Of a DNA stretch of 47,702 nucleotides, positions 21,555 to 32,964 are shown piece after piece. Source of the stretch: Pseudomonas sp. (lineage in GTDB: Bacteria; Pseudomonadota; Gammaproteobacteria; Pseudomonadales; Pseudomonadaceae). Below the pieces are notes generated by a model. That model was given only the letters and a program-made list of their open reading frames with translations, was not told the origin of the DNA and ran no database searches. How positions within the stretch are numbered: the first letter of the stretch is position 1; each line of letters opens with the position of its first letter. The position numbers and the translations under genes were made by a program. The stretch covers positions 1-47,702 of the forward strand of contig JAUSOF010000046.1 in assembly GCA_030656145.1 (NCBI GenBank), written 5' to 3'.

Positions 21555-22505
21555 TCAGGCGATGCCGTAGCTCATCAGTCGCTCGTAGCGACGGGCCAGC
21601 AGTTCAGCCGTGTCGAACTTGCGCAGCATGGCCAATTGCGCAGCCAGTTCTTGACGAACCGATTCAGCCGCAGCGACCGGATCACGATGGGCACCGCCCA
21701 ATGGTTCACCAATCACCTGATCGACAATGCCCAGGCCTTTCAAGCGCTCAGCCGTAATACCCATGGCCTCTGCGGCATCCGGGGCCTTGTCTGCAGTTTT
21801 CCACAGAATCGAGGCGCAACCTTCCGGCGAGATCACCGCGTAGGTCGAGTACTGCAGCATATTCAGCTGATCGCACACACCGATCGCCAGCGCGCCGCCG
21901 GAACCACCCTCACCAATCACGGTGGCGATGATCGGGGTTTTCAGACGCGCCATGACCCGCAGGTTCCAGGCAATCGCCTCACTCTGCCCGCGCTCTTCAG
22001 CGTCAATCCCCGGGTAGGCACCCGGGGTGTCGATAAAGGTCAGGATCGGCATTTTGAAGCGCTCGGCCATTTCCATCAGGCGACAGGCTTTGCGGTAGCC
22101 TTCCGGACGCGGCATGCCGAAGTTGCGGCGAACTTTCTCGCGCACCTCGCGGCCCTTCTGGTGACCGATGACCATCACCGGCTCACCGTCCAGGCGCGCT
22201 ACGCCGCCAACTATCGCTGGGTCGTCGGAGAAATGCCGATCACCGTGCAGCTCGTCGAACTCGGTGAAAATATGCTGCAGGTAATCCAGGGTATAAGGCC
22301 GGCGCGGGTGACGGGCGAGTTGGGCAATCTGCCAGCTGCTCAGGTTACCGAAAATGCTTTCGGTCAGAGCACTGCTCTTGTCCTGCAGGCGGGCGATCTC
22401 ATCGCCTAGGTTCAGCGAGTTGTCGTTACCGACCAGGCGAAGCTCTTCGATCTTGGCTTGCAGGTCGGCGATCGGCTGTTCGAAATCGAGAAAATTCGGG
22501 TTCAT
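21555..22505 (-). CDS. accA: Acetyl-CoA carboxylase carboxyltransferase, alpha subunit
   Basis: 316 residues, the Pseudomonas length. It carries the crotonase-like carboxyltransferase fold with [46 protein letters not shown] and [12 protein letters not shown]. With AccD (not in the window) it transfers carboxyl from biotin to acetyl-CoA to make malonyl-CoA for fatty acid synthesis. The ATG at 22505 ([12 protein letters not shown]) is preferred to another two codons upstream. It lies between dnaE and tilS, the standard order. Confidence 0.98.
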   Translation of the reverse strand: MNPNFLDFEQPIADLQAKIEELRLVGNDNSLNLGDEIARLQDKSSALTESIFGNLSSWQIAQLARHPRRPYTLDYLQHIFTEFDELHGDRHFSDDPAIVGGVARLDGEPVMVIGHQKGREVREKVRRNFGMPRPEGYRKACRLMEMAERFKMPILTFIDTPGAYPGIDAEERGQSEAIAWNLRVMARLKTPIIATVIGEGGSGGALAIGVCDQLNMLQYSTYAVISPEGCASILWKTADKAPDAAEAMGITAERLKGLGIVDQVIGEPLGGAHRDPVAAAESVRQELAAQLAMLRKFDTAELLARRYERLMSYGIA

Positions 22506-22613
22506 AGTCATCCGTCTTGCGTCGACGGCCATGCGGCCGGGGAGCTGTATCCGTTTCGCGCCTACCTTATAGGAACAGGCGCATTCAGGTCGACACTTGG
22601 ACGTGGATAAAAG

Positions 22614-22630
22614 TCACCGAAACCCGGTGA
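22614..22630 (-). terminator. Probable intrinsic terminator after dnaE
   Basis: TCACCG-aaacc-CGGTGA stem 60-80 bp downstream of the dnaE stop; on the minus strand it is followed by CTTTTATCC, a modest T-tract. Stem of 6 bp, so strength is moderate. Confidence 0.55.
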
Positions 22631-22691
22631 TTCACTCACAATTTCCGCCACAAGTGCCGCAACCAACACATGAAGCCAGGGGCCTCACAAA

Positions 22692-25600
22692 TCAGCGGTA
22701 ATGCAGAAAGACGTTGTCTCGCCCGAACTGGTCACGCAATGCCTGAATCAGACTGTCCGCCGGATCGATTCTCCAGCCTTCGCCGAACTGCAACATGGCA
22801 CGCGCCTCTTCACCGGTGTACTCCAGGGTAATCGGGCAGGCGCCGCGATGGCGCTTGCACAGATCCGCCAGCCAGCGCAGACGATCGCCCTTCAAGGCGC
22901 TGCTGGAAATCTTCAGACGCAGGCTATCGGCCAGCCCGGTGCGCGCTTCCTCCAGGCTCATCACCCGCTTGGCCCGCAAGCGCAGACCACCGGAAAAATC
23001 ATCGTTGCTCACCTCGCCCTCGACCACCACCAGCGCATCGCTCTGCAACAGCGCCTGATTGCTGGCAAAGGCTTCGGCGAACAGCGATGCCTCGATGCGA
23101 CCAGAGCGGTCGTCCAGGGTGATAAACCCCATCTTGTCGCCCTTCTTGTTCTTCATCACCCGCAGGTTAACGATCAAGCCGGCAATCGTCTGATCGCCAC
23201 GCGCCGGTTTGAGATCGATAATGCGCTGACGGGCAAAACGCCGCACCTCGCCCTCATACTCGTCGATCGGGTGCCCGGTCAGGTACAGGCCGAGGGTGTC
23301 TTTCTCACCCTTGAGGCGCTCTTTAAGCGACAGCTCACGGGCCTTCAGGTGATTGACGTAGACATCAGCCTCGGTATCGGCGAACACCCCGCCGAACAGG
23401 TCCATATGGCCACTGTCATGGCTGCGCGCAGTCTGCTCAGCCGCCTGCACCGCCTCCTCCATCGCCGCCAATAGCACCGCGCGGTTACGATCGATATTGG
23501 CCTTGTAGGCTTTTATTTCTTCGTGGAAGTACGGCCCCAGGCGATCCAGGGCACCGCCACGAATCAGCGCGTCCAGGGTGCGCTTGTTGATGCGCTTGAG
23601 GTCGACGCGCGAACAGAAGTCGAACAGATCCTTGAACGGACCCTCTTTGCGCGACTCGACGATGGCCTCGACGGGCCCCTCACCGACGCCCTTGATCGCC
23701 CCCAGGCCGTAGACGATCCAGCCGCCACCGGTAACCGTGAACTTGAATTCGGAAATGTTCACATCTGGCGCATCGAGACGCAGCTTCATGCTGCGGCACT
23801 CCTCGATCAAGGTCACGACCTTGTCGGTGTTGTGCATATCCGCGGACAGAACTGCGGCCATGAAGGCCGCTGAGTGGTGCGCCTTGAGCCAGGCAGTCTG
23901 GTAAGAGAGCAGCCCATAGGCCGCCGAGTGCGACTTGTTGAAACCATAACCGGCGAATTTCTCCACCAGATCGAAGATGTTGCCCGACAGGTTCGCATCG
24001 ATGCCGTTATTGGTGCAGCCTTCGATAAAGCCGCCGCGCTGCTTGGCCATCTCTTCGGGCTTTTTCTTACCCATGGCGCGGCGCAGCATGTCCGCACCGC
24101 CGAGGGTGTAGCCGGCCATCACCTGGGCGATCTGCATCACCTGTTCCTGATACAGGATGATGCCGTAGGTCGGCTTGAGTACCGGTTCCAGCCCCGCGTA
24201 TTGATAGTCCTGATGCGGGTAGGAAATCGGCTCGCGACCGTGCTTGCGGTTGATGAAGTCGTCCACCATGCCCGACTGCAGCGGACCCGGACGGAACAAC
24301 GCCACCAGAGCGATCATGTCCTCCAGGCAGTCCGGCTTGAGCTTCTTGATCAGCTCTTTCATGCCGCGCGACTCGAGCTGGAACACCGCAGTGGTCTCGG
24401 CCTTCTGCAGCATCTGGTAGGTCGGCTTGTCGTCCAGCGGAATAAAGTCGATGTTCAGATCCGGCAGACCCTGCTTGGCCTGCTCGCGGTTGATCGTCTC
24501 CATCGCCCATTTGATGATGGTCAGGGTGCGCAGGCCGAGGAAGTCGAACTTCACCAGACCCGCGGTTTCCACATCGTCCTTGTCGAACTGAGTGACCAGG
24601 CCGCCGCCCTCTTCATCGCAGGCAATCGGCGAGAAGTCAGTGAGCTTGGTCGGCGCGATGACCACCCCGCCGGCGTGCTTGCCGGTGCCACGGGTGATGC
24701 CCTCGAGCTTGCGCGACATTTCCCAGATTTCCCGGGCGTCTTCGTCGACCTTGAGGAAGTCGCGCAGCGGTTCCTCCATCTCGTAGGCTTTTTCAAGGGT
24801 CATGCCGACTTCGAAGGGAATCATCTTCGACAGGCGGTCGGCCAGGCCGTAGGACTTGCCCTGGGCCCGCGCCACATCGCGCACCACCGCCTTGGCCGCC
24901 ATGGTGCCGAAGGTGATGATCTGGCTGACCGCGTTGCGTCCGTATTTCTCGGCCACGTAATCGATGACCCGGTCGCGGCCATCCATACAGAAGTCGACAT
25001 CGAAGTCGGGCATGGACACCCGTTCCGGATTGAGGAAGCGCTCAAACAGCAAGTCATAGGCCAGCGGGTCGAGGTCGGTGATCTTCTGCACATAGGCCAC
25101 CAACGAACCGGCACCCGACCCACGACCAGGGCCGACCGGTACGCCGTTGCTTTTCGCCCACTTGATAAAGTCCATTACGATCAGGAAGTAACCGGGGAAG
25201 CCCATCTGGATGATGATATCCAGCTCGAAATTCAACCGGTCAATGTAAACCTGCTTCTTCGCGTCGTAGTCCGGCGTGTCCTTGGGTAGCAGTACGGCCA
25301 AGCGCTCATCAAGACCATCGAAGGAGACCTTGCGAAAGTACTCATCCATGGTCATGCCGGCCGGCACCGGGAAATCGGGCAGGAAGTATTTACCCATCTG
25401 CACTTCGATATTGCAGCGCCGGGCGATCTCCACGGTGTTTTCCAGCGCCTCCGGCAAGTCGCTGAACAGCTCGGCCATTTCTTCCGGGGTCTTCAGGTAC
25501 TGCTGATCGGAGTAAGTGCGCAGACGCCGCGGATCGTCCAGGCTGCGACCTTCGCCGATGCACACCCGGGTTTCGTGGGCGGCGAAATCATCCTGCTTGA

Positions 25601-26210
25601 GGAAACGTACATCGTTGGTCGCCACCAGCGACGCCCCAACCTTGGCGGCTAATGCGACGGCCAGGTGAAGATGCTCTTCGTCGTTGACCCGGTTGGTGCG
25701 CTGCACTTCCAGGTAGAAGCGCTGGGGAAACACCTCGAGCCATTCACGCAGCAACGCCTCGGCTTCGGCCGGTTCGCCGTTGAGCAGGGCATGGCCGACT
25801 TCGCCTTCCTTGGAGCCGGACAGCGCGATCAAACCTTCAGCGGCGGCCTTGACCCAGTCACGCTGAATAATGACCTGATCGTTGCTTTGCCCTTCGGTCC
25901 AGCCGCGCGAGACCAGCTCGGTCAGGTTGCGGTAACCCTTGGCATTGGTGGCCAGCAAGGTCAGGCGCGAAAGCGGGCCGTCTTCGTCGGCACTGGCCAG
26001 CCAGATGTCGGCGCCACAGATGGGTTTGATACCGCCGCCCATGGCCGCCTTGTAGAACTTCACCAGCGAGCACATGTTGCTCATGTCGGTGACCGCCACC
26101 GCCGGCATACCTGCGCTCGTCACAGCCTTGATCAACGGCTTGACCCGCACCAGACCATCGACCAGGGAGAATTCGGTGTGCAGACGCAGGTGGACGAACG
26201 AAGCAGTCAT
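22692..26210 (-). CDS. dnaE: DNA polymerase III alpha subunit
   Basis: 1172 residues. PHP domain at the N-terminus (FVHLRLHTEFSLVDGLVR), catalytic palm with D402 and D404 in MPDFDVDFCMDGR, GPGRGSGAGSLVAY, the beta-clamp region, and a C-terminal OB fold (QTIAGLIVNLRVMKNKKGDKMG). It is the replicative polymerase. The ATG at 26210 (MTASFVHLRLH) is the family start; the open frame upstream is unrelated. It lies between accA and the SUF operon; in P. aeruginosa the next core gene is rnhB after one unrelated gene. Confidence 0.98.
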   Translation of the reverse strand: MTASFVHLRLHTEFSLVDGLVRVKPLIKAVTSAGMPAVAVTDMSNMCSLVKFYKAAMGGGIKPICGADIWLASADEDGPLSRLTLLATNAKGYRNLTELVSRGWTEGQSNDQVIIQRDWVKAAAEGLIALSGSKEGEVGHALLNGEPAEAEALLREWLEVFPQRFYLEVQRTNRVNDEEHLHLAVALAAKVGASLVATNDVRFLKQDDFAAHETRVCIGEGRSLDDPRRLRTYSDQQYLKTPEEMAELFSDLPEALENTVEIARRCNIEVQMGKYFLPDFPVPAGMTMDEYFRKVSFDGLDERLAVLLPKDTPDYDAKKQVYIDRLNFELDIIIQMGFPGYFLIVMDFIKWAKSNGVPVGPGRGSGAGSLVAYVQKITDLDPLAYDLLFERFLNPERVSMPDFDVDFCMDGRDRVIDYVAEKYGRNAVSQIITFGTMAAKAVVRDVARAQGKSYGLADRLSKMIPFEVGMTLEKAYEMEEPLRDFLKVDEDAREIWEMSRKLEGITRGTGKHAGGVVIAPTKLTDFSPIACDEEGGGLVTQFDKDDVETAGLVKFDFLGLRTLTIIKWAMETINREQAKQGLPDLNIDFIPLDDKPTYQMLQKAETTAVFQLESRGMKELIKKLKPDCLEDMIALVALFRPGPLQSGMVDDFINRKHGREPISYPHQDYQYAGLEPVLKPTYGIILYQEQVMQIAQVMAGYTLGGADMLRRAMGKKKPEEMAKQRGGFIEGCTNNGIDANLSGNIFDLVEKFAGYGFNKSHSAAYGLLSYQTAWLKAHHSAAFMAAVLSADMHNTDKVVTLIEECRSMKLRLDAPDVNISEFKFTVTGGGWIVYGLGAIKGVGEGPVEAIVESRKEGPFKDLFDFCSRVDLKRINKRTLDALIRGGALDRLGPYFHEEIKAYKANIDRNRAVLLAAMEEAVQAAEQTARSHDSGHMDLFGGVFADTEADVYVNHLKARELSLKERLKGEKDTLGLYLTGHPIDEYEGEVRRFARQRIIDLKPARGDQTIAGLIVNLRVMKNKKGDKMGFITLDDRSGRIEASLFAEAFASNQALLQSDALVVVEGEVSNDDFSGGLRLRAKRVMSLEEARTGLADSLRLKISSSALKGDRLRWLADLCKRHRGACPITLEYTGEEARAMLQFGEGWRIDPADSLIQALRDQFGRDNVFLHYR

Positions 26211-26584
26211 GGCAGTTCCATACAAAACACAAAATCGACAGGGCGCTGATTGTACAGCCTTCGCGGCGCCAAGCTGCAAGCGCAGAGCCGACTGCCCACC
26301 GCGAGCCGTTCGCAGCGATAACTGGCGGAGTTCAAGTGCTGGCTATTACCAGCGCTCTTGAACCTGACAGGGATTCGTCAGCAGCTCAGCAACCTCTGCG
26401 ACACTGACTGGGGGTTGACCCTTATCGATGAGCACAGCAGCGAGCGCAATGAGTCGGCGCTGGGAATGAGATGCTGCAGGGGGCCGTCGACCTGACCAGC
26501 GACCAACTGACCACTCAGTTAGCGGGCCCGGCCGGCGTCTGTTTACGCACAGTTTTGTAGCCGCGCGCCAGCCTCGACACGCGG
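26211..26584. other. Intergenic region dnaE-sufE
   Basis: About 370 bp with no convincing gene. A 32-nt imperfect hairpin lies at 26331-26362 (TTCA-AGTGCTGG-ctatta-CCAGCGCT-cTTGAA, one G-T pair), and the sufE stop is itself in the stem TAGCCGCG..CGCGGCTA (minus strand) without a T-tract. The dnaE promoter must be here or upstream. Short open frames give no recognisable protein. Confidence 0.5.
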
Positions 26585-27007
26585 CTAGAGGGCCGCGACG
26601 GCGGTCGCCTGGATGCGCTGGACCATGGCCCGCAGGCCATTGCCGCGGGTGACGCTGAGGTGCTTGATCAGGTTTAACTGCTCGAAATAGTGCTCGATAT
26701 CGAAATCGCGGATGTCGGCCGCGCGCTTGCCGTTATAGGCAGCCAACACCACGGCCAGCAGGCCCTTGACGATAAAAGCATCGCTATCTGCATCGAAGAA
26801 CAACCGATCATCGCGCTGCTGGCTGACCAGCCAGACCTGGCTCTGGCAGCCGCGCACCAGATGCTCATCGGTGCGCTGGGCAGCATCCAGCGGCGGCAGC
26901 TCGCGGCCCAGGTCGATGATGTATTTGTAGCGATCTTCCCAGTCATCGAAAAAAGACAGTGTCTCGATAATGTCATCGCTACTGATCTGGGTGCCGAACT
27001 GACTCAT
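26585..27007 (-). CDS. sufE: Cysteine desulfuration protein SufE
   Basis: 140 residues. The persulfide-accepting Cys54 is in LVRGCQSQVWL, the family signature, and the N-terminal helix IIETLSFFDDWEDRYKYIIDLGREL is typical. It takes sulfur from SufS and delivers it to SufBCD. It is the last gene of the suf operon, 43 bp after sufT. A free-standing CsdE is the closest alternative, but the operon context settles SufE. Confidence 0.95.
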   Translation of the reverse strand: MSQFGTQISSDDIIETLSFFDDWEDRYKYIIDLGRELPPLDAAQRTDEHLVRGCQSQVWLVSQQRDDRLFFDADSDAFIVKGLLAVVLAAYNGKRAADIRDFDIEHYFEQLNLIKHLSVTRGNGLRAMVQRIQATAVAAL

Positions 27008-27050
27008 ACCCTTGGCCCTCGCAAACTGTACGCCTGCAACCCTGGCATCT

Positions 27051-27584
27051 TCAAAAGAACATCCCGGTTTCGAGCTGCGCTTCCTCGCTCATCATTTCGC
27101 GATTCCAGGCCGGATCGAAGACCAGCTCGACCTTGACCGTTGCGACATTGGGCACCAGGCGCACCCGATACTCGACATCACCGACCAGCACCGGGCCCAT
27201 GCCACAGGCCGGGGCCGTCAGGGTCATGCGGATATCAACGCGTTTGGCAGGCTGATCGATTTCAACCGCATAGATCAACCCGAGGTTGACCAGATCCACC
27301 GGTATTTCCGGGTCGAACACGGTGCGCAAGGCTTCCCACACCTGCTCTTCACGGATCAGTTCATCGGTCGGCGCGGGGAAACTCAGCAGTTCCGGCTCCA
27401 GACCTATATTGGCCGCGTCGGTGCCATCAATCCGAACCATCTGGCCCTTATAAGTCACCGTGTAGTTACCGCCCAGCGACTGGGTGATGGTCACAAAGGT
27501 GTCTTTAGGAATGGTCAGCGGTGTGCCATCGGGGACCCGGCGCCCAGGGCAATCGGCCTGCGCAACCACCATACGTCGTTCCAT
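27051..27584 (-). CDS. sufT: SufT, DUF59/MIP18-family Fe-S assembly factor
   Basis: 177 residues. The C-terminal DUF59 domain (about 80-175) has VFDPEIPVDLVNLGLIYAVEI and the conserved cysteine in TLTAPACGMGPVL. The N-terminal extension with CPGRRVPDGTPLTIPKDTFV is the form annotated as putative Fe-S assembly protein SufT. SufT-type proteins help mature Fe-S enzymes, especially under high demand. It lies 3 bp after sufA and upstream of sufE. E. coli suf has no such gene; many other bacteria do. Confidence 0.9.
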   Translation of the reverse strand: MERRMVVAQADCPGRRVPDGTPLTIPKDTFVTITQSLGGNYTVTYKGQMVRIDGTDAANIGLEPELLSFPAPTDELIREEQVWEALRTVFDPEIPVDLVNLGLIYAVEIDQPAKRVDIRMTLTAPACGMGPVLVGDVEYRVRLVPNVATVKVELVFDPAWNREMMSEEAQLETGMFF

Positions 27585-27587
27585 TTC

Positions 27588-27944
27588 TTAACTCACACTG
27601 AAGCTTTCGCCGCAACCACATTGGTCTTTGACGTTAGGGTTGATGAACCTGATCTGGTTATTGACGCCTTCCCTGACCAGATCAATTTGCGTGCCGGAGA
27701 GCACCGGCAAGCTGTCGCGATCAATGAGCAATTCGATCTGCTCATCCAGACGGTAATGCAGGTCATGCTCGCCGGCCTGCTCGACCATATCGAGCACATA
27801 CATAAAACCGGTGCAGCCGCTTTTCTTCACGCTGACCCGCACCGCCTTGCCCGCCTGATTACCCAGTTGACGGCGCAGGTGTTGCAGCGCGGCCGGGGTG
27901 ACGGTGACCACCTGAAGGCTCGGATCGAAGGATTCAACGCTCAT
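27588..27944 (-). CDS. sufA: SufA/IscA-type Fe-S carrier protein
   Basis: 118 residues, HesB/IscA fold. The three ligand cysteines are present: C44 in KKSGCTGFMYVL, and C109 and C111 in DQCGCGESF. It receives a cluster from SufBC2D and hands it to target proteins. In E. coli sufA is the first gene; here it is fifth, after sufS. The IscA-type call cannot be separated from SufA by motifs alone; operon position decides. Confidence 0.93.
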   Translation of the reverse strand: MSVESFDPSLQVVTVTPAALQHLRRQLGNQAGKAVRVSVKKSGCTGFMYVLDMVEQAGEHDLHYRLDEQIELLIDRDSLPVLSGTQIDLVREGVNNQIRFINPNVKDQCGCGESFSVS

Positions 27945-27991
27945 GCCATGACTCCTGAAAAACTGTCTGACCTTGTATGGAAACTCATTGA

Positions 27992-29236
27992 CTACAGGAA
28001 CTGCCTGACCTTGGCCAGGGCTTCGAATAGTCGATCCACATCGGCAAAGGTGTTGTAGATACTGAAGCTGGCGCGCACGGTGCCGGGGATGCCGAACTGC
28101 TCCATGATCGGTTGCGCGCAGTGGCTACCGGTACGCACGGCCACGCCCTGCTGATCGAGCAACATACCCACATCGTGCGGATGCGCGCCCTCCAGCACAA
28201 AGCTCATGACCGCGGCCTTGTGCGTGGCCGTGCCTACCAGACGCAGGCCCGGCGTAGCCTTGGCGCGCTCCTCGGCATAGGCCAGCAAAGCCTGTTCGTG
28301 CGCCGCCGCGGCTACGCGGTCAAGGCTTTGCACATAATCAACGGCTGCACCGAGCCCAATCACTCCGGCAATATCCGGGGTGCCGGCTTCAAACTTGTAA
28401 GGCAGCTGATTGAAGGTGGTGCCGGCAAAACTCACCGACTCGATCATCTCACCGCCACCCTGGTATGGCGGCATGCTTTCCAACAAGTGGGCCTTGCCAT
28501 ACAGCACGCCCAGCCCGGTGGGGCCAAACAGCTTGTGGGCAGAAAACACGTAAAAGTCGCAGTCCAGCGCCTGTACATCCACCGGCCAATGGCTGATGGC
28601 CTGAGCGCCGTCGATCAGGCACAGCGCACCGACGGCATGGGCCATGCGCACGATATCTTCAACTGGGTTGATACTGCCCAGCGCGTTGGACACCTGCGCA
28701 CAGGCGACCATGCGCACGCGCTCGTCAAGCATCTCGGCAAAAGCGGCCATGTTCAGCGTACCGCTGGCATCCACCGGAATCGCCTCGACCGTGGCACCGC
28801 GTTCGGCGGCAATCATCTGCCAGGGCACGATATTGGAGTGATGCTCCATGGCTGAGACCAGAATCCGGTCGCCGGCCTGCAACTGACTGCGCCCCCAACT
28901 GGCGGCCACCAGATTGATGCCCTCGGTGGTGCCGCGGGTCCAGATGATCTGCCGGCTGTGCGGCGCATTGAGCAAACCGGCGACCTTGCCACGCGCCGCC
29001 TCGAATTTCTCGGTAGCGCGCTCGGCCAGGGCGTGAGCGCCACGGTGCACATTGCTGTTGTCCTGGCGGTAATAATCGACGATAGCCTGAATCACCACCT
29101 CGGGCTTTTGCGTGGTGGCGGCATTGTCCAGGTACACCAGCGGATGACCGTTGACCTGTTGGTGCAGAATCGGGAAATCCAGGCGGACCCGTTCTGCGTC
29201 AAAGCTCGGTAGAGGGTGCAGCGCGTGCTCACTCAT
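27992..29236 (-). CDS. sufS: Cysteine desulfurase SufS
   Basis: 414 residues, class V aminotransferase fold, group II desulfurase. PLP lysine K235 in FYVFSAHKLFGPTG; active-site C373 in VRTGSHCAQPIM, on the short loop that distinguishes SufS from IscS. It releases sulfur from cysteine as a persulfide for SufE. The start overlaps the sufD 3' end by 8 bp. Confidence 0.97.
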   Translation of the reverse strand: MSEHALHPLPSFDAERVRLDFPILHQQVNGHPLVYLDNAATTQKPEVVIQAIVDYYRQDNSNVHRGAHALAERATEKFEAARGKVAGLLNAPHSRQIIWTRGTTEGINLVAASWGRSQLQAGDRILVSAMEHHSNIVPWQMIAAERGATVEAIPVDASGTLNMAAFAEMLDERVRMVACAQVSNALGSINPVEDIVRMAHAVGALCLIDGAQAISHWPVDVQALDCDFYVFSAHKLFGPTGLGVLYGKAHLLESMPPYQGGGEMIESVSFAGTTFNQLPYKFEAGTPDIAGVIGLGAAVDYVQSLDRVAAAAHEQALLAYAEERAKATPGLRLVGTATHKAAVMSFVLEGAHPHDVGMLLDQQGVAVRTGSHCAQPIMEQFGIPGTVRASFSIYNTFADVDRLFEALAKVRQFL

Positions 29237-30536
29237 CGTTCAGTTGCTCCAGATGGGCTGCTTCACGGCCGAGTAGAGTGGCGATACGCGGGCGCAAATA
29301 CGCCTGAACCGCCGGCTCCGGCACCTGGTTAAGCAGCTCATTGATAAACCCGAAACTGAGCATACTCATGGCCTCGGCATGGGACAGCCCGCGGCTCTGC
29401 AGGTAAAACAGCGAGGTCTGATCGAGCTGGGTGATGGTTGCACCATGGGCGCAGCGCACATCGTCGGCGTAGATTTCCAACTCCGGCTTGGTGTAAACCT
29501 CGGCGCTGCGCGAGGTCAGCAGGTTCTTGTTGCTGAGCTCGGCCAGGGTCTTCTGGGCCTGGGGATAAATATGAATACGCCCGTTGAACACCGCCCTGGC
29601 CGAGTCGCCAATAATGCCGCGGAAAATTTCACGCGTGGTGCAATGTGGCACGCAATGCTCGACGTTGGTGTGGTAGTCGATCTGCTGTTTGTTGCGCGGC
29701 AGATAGACGCCATGCAGCTCCAGGTGCGCGCCCGGGCCACGGTGGTTGACCTGGTAGTCGATGCGTTTCAGGCGCCCACCCTGGGCCAGGGTGAAACCGT
29801 AAAAATGCGCGTCGCGCTGCAGGTTCACATGCACGCCACCAACATGCAGCAGGTCTTCCTGCTCCAGGTTGATGCGGTAATGCTGCAGCCGGGCATTGGC
29901 GCCCACCACTATCTCGGTCAGACAATTGACGAAGCCATTCTGTTGCGCAGCGCTGGAAACATAATGCTCGATTATTTCCGCCTGGCTGCCGTCTTCCAGC
30001 ACCAACAACACGCGCTGATTACTGACTGCGGGTTGCGCCTCGGGCGTCGAGACATTGAGGATATACACTGGCTTGTCGAGTGTCTGACCCTTACCCACCT
30101 GCAGCAGAATCCCGTCGGCTAGCCAGGCGTTGCTCAGGGCAGCAAACAGGTGCCGCTGAACATCGACCACTTGGCCCAGATGCTGTTCGATCAACTGCTG
30201 CTGCGCAGCATTGGCATCGGCAAAGCGCACCACCCCTTCCGGCAATGGGCTGGAATGCTCGGCAGCGAACTGACCGTTGATGAACACCAGGCGAGTGGCA
30301 TCCAGCGGCATGACTTCAACACTGGCCTGCCAGTCGTTGGTGACCGCCGTGGCCCAACGAACCGGACCACTGGCCTGTAGGGGAGCCAGCGAGGTGTTCT
30401 GCCATAGTTCGGTTTTACGCCCTGGCCAGGTAGCCGCCGTCCAATCGGCGGCACCCTGTTGGCGCAGGGCGGCCAGCCAAGCCGGGGTATCTTGCTCGGC
30501 GGCCAAGGTGATGGCGTGCTTTTGAAAGTCAGTCAT
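29229..30536 (-). CDS. sufD: Fe-S assembly scaffold subunit SufD
   Basis: 435 residues. The C-terminal beta-helix of the SufB/SufD family is present, with the cluster-site stretch DDVRCAHGATITQLDQTSLFYLQSRGL, where the His matches the SufD histidine needed for cluster assembly in E. coli, followed by the helical tail (AEAMSMLSFGFINELL). The ATG at 30536 (MTDFQKHAITLAAEQ) is 4 bp from the sufC stop; a longer in-frame start would run into sufC. It forms SufBC2D. Confidence 0.96.
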   Translation of the reverse strand: MTDFQKHAITLAAEQDTPAWLAALRQQGAADWTAATWPGRKTELWQNTSLAPLQASGPVRWATAVTNDWQASVEVMPLDATRLVFINGQFAAEHSSPLPEGVVRFADANAAQQQLIEQHLGQVVDVQRHLFAALSNAWLADGILLQVGKGQTLDKPVYILNVSTPEAQPAVSNQRVLLVLEDGSQAEIIEHYVSSAAQQNGFVNCLTEIVVGANARLQHYRINLEQEDLLHVGGVHVNLQRDAHFYGFTLAQGGRLKRIDYQVNHRGPGAHLELHGVYLPRNKQQIDYHTNVEHCVPHCTTREIFRGIIGDSARAVFNGRIHIYPQAQKTLAELSNKNLLTSRSAEVYTKPELEIYADDVRCAHGATITQLDQTSLFYLQSRGLSHAEAMSMLSFGFINELLNQVPEPAVQAYLRPRIATLLGREAAHLEQLNDE

Positions 30537-30540
30537 GATT

Positions 30541-31290
30541 TCAGGCGACCCCGTTTTCCAACCAGCTGTAGCCTTTGGCTTCCAATTCGAGAGCCAGACT
30601 CTTGTCGCCGGATTTGACGATACGGCCATCCGCCAGCACATGCACGTAATCCGGCACGATGTAGTCCAGCAGACGCTGGTAGTGGGTCACTACGATGAAA
30701 CTGCGCTGGCCGTCACGCATGCTATTGACGCCTTCGGCGACCAATTGCAGGGCATCGATATCCAGCCCCGAGTCGGTTTCGTCGAGAATGCACAAATCAG
30801 GCTCAAGCAGCATCATCTGCATGATCTCGTTGCGCTTTTTCTCGCCGCCGGAAAAACCTTCGTTCACCCCGCGCTTCAAAAAGCTCGCATCCAGATCCAC
30901 TCGCTGACTGGTGGCCCGGGCCAGCTTCATAAACTCGACCGCCGACAGCGCAGGCAGGCCGGCGTGCTTGCGCTTGGCATCCAGCGCCACCTTGAGAAAT
31001 TCCATATTGCTCACACCGGGAATTTCCACCGGGTACTGGAAGGCCAGAAACAAGCCCTCGCGGGCCCGCTCTTCGGTGCTCATGGCCAGCAAGTCATGGC
31101 CCTTGAAGGTGATAACGCCCGCAGTGGCTTCGTAGCCCGGGCGCCCCGAGAGCACATTGCCCAGGGTGCTTTTGCCGGAACCATTGGGTCCCATGATGGC
31201 ATGCACTTCGCCTGGCTTGATCTCGATAGCAAGACCCTTGAGAATTTCAAGGCCTTCAACTTTTGCGTGTAAGTCTTTGACTGATAACAT
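30541..31290 (-). CDS. sufC: Fe-S assembly ATPase SufC
   Basis: 249 residues, soluble ABC ATPase. Walker A GPNGSGKST, signature FSGGEKKRNEI, Walker B LCILDETDSGLDID and the H-loop VVTHYQRLLDYI are intact. ATP binding reshapes the SufB-SufD interface. The ATG at 31290 (MLSVKDLHAKVEGLEILKG) is the family start; the extra 13 codons upstream are not conserved. 60 bp downstream of sufB. Confidence 0.97.
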   Translation of the reverse strand: MLSVKDLHAKVEGLEILKGLAIEIKPGEVHAIMGPNGSGKSTLGNVLSGRPGYEATAGVITFKGHDLLAMSTEERAREGLFLAFQYPVEIPGVSNMEFLKVALDAKRKHAGLPALSAVEFMKLARATSQRVDLDASFLKRGVNEGFSGGEKKRNEIMQMMLLEPDLCILDETDSGLDIDALQLVAEGVNSMRDGQRSFIVVTHYQRLLDYIVPDYVHVLADGRIVKSGDKSLALELEAKGYSWLENGVA

Positions 31291-31350
31291 ATTTAATGCC
31301 TGATATCTGCATGAATTGGGGGCATTCAAGGCCGTTGTAACGTGTTCAGG

Positions 31351-32787
<1,437 letters not shown>

Positions 32788-32931
32788 GGTATCACCTCAG
32801 TCATGCAGCCAATCGGCGAAGGCCCTTGGCGGCAAAGTCAGTTCAGGCTTGCAGTCTCGCTACTGGAGCCGATGGCGTCCGGTATGAGTGCTGCACTAAT
32901 CAGGCGGCTCTAATGGCCGTTTTAAAATAAT

Positions 32932-32964
32932 GCCGATCAGCCTGTCGTCCGGCGGCTGATCGGC
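32932..32964 (-). terminator. Terminator-like hairpin in the suf leader
   Basis: Perfect 11-bp G+C-rich stem GCCGATCAGCC / GGCTGATCGGC with an 11-nt loop. On the minus strand it is followed by ATTATTTTAAAA, a U-rich tail in RNA. It lies between the IscR-type promoter and sufB, about 145 bp before the sufB start, so it either attenuates suf transcription or ends a separate short RNA. Confidence 0.65.

Noticed and set aside
23874..25289. Long + strand open frame (471 codons) opposite dnaE
   Set aside because: Antisense shadow of GC-rich dnaE; the translation is low-complexity His/Gln/Leu-rich, with no family features, and dnaE is complete on the other strand.
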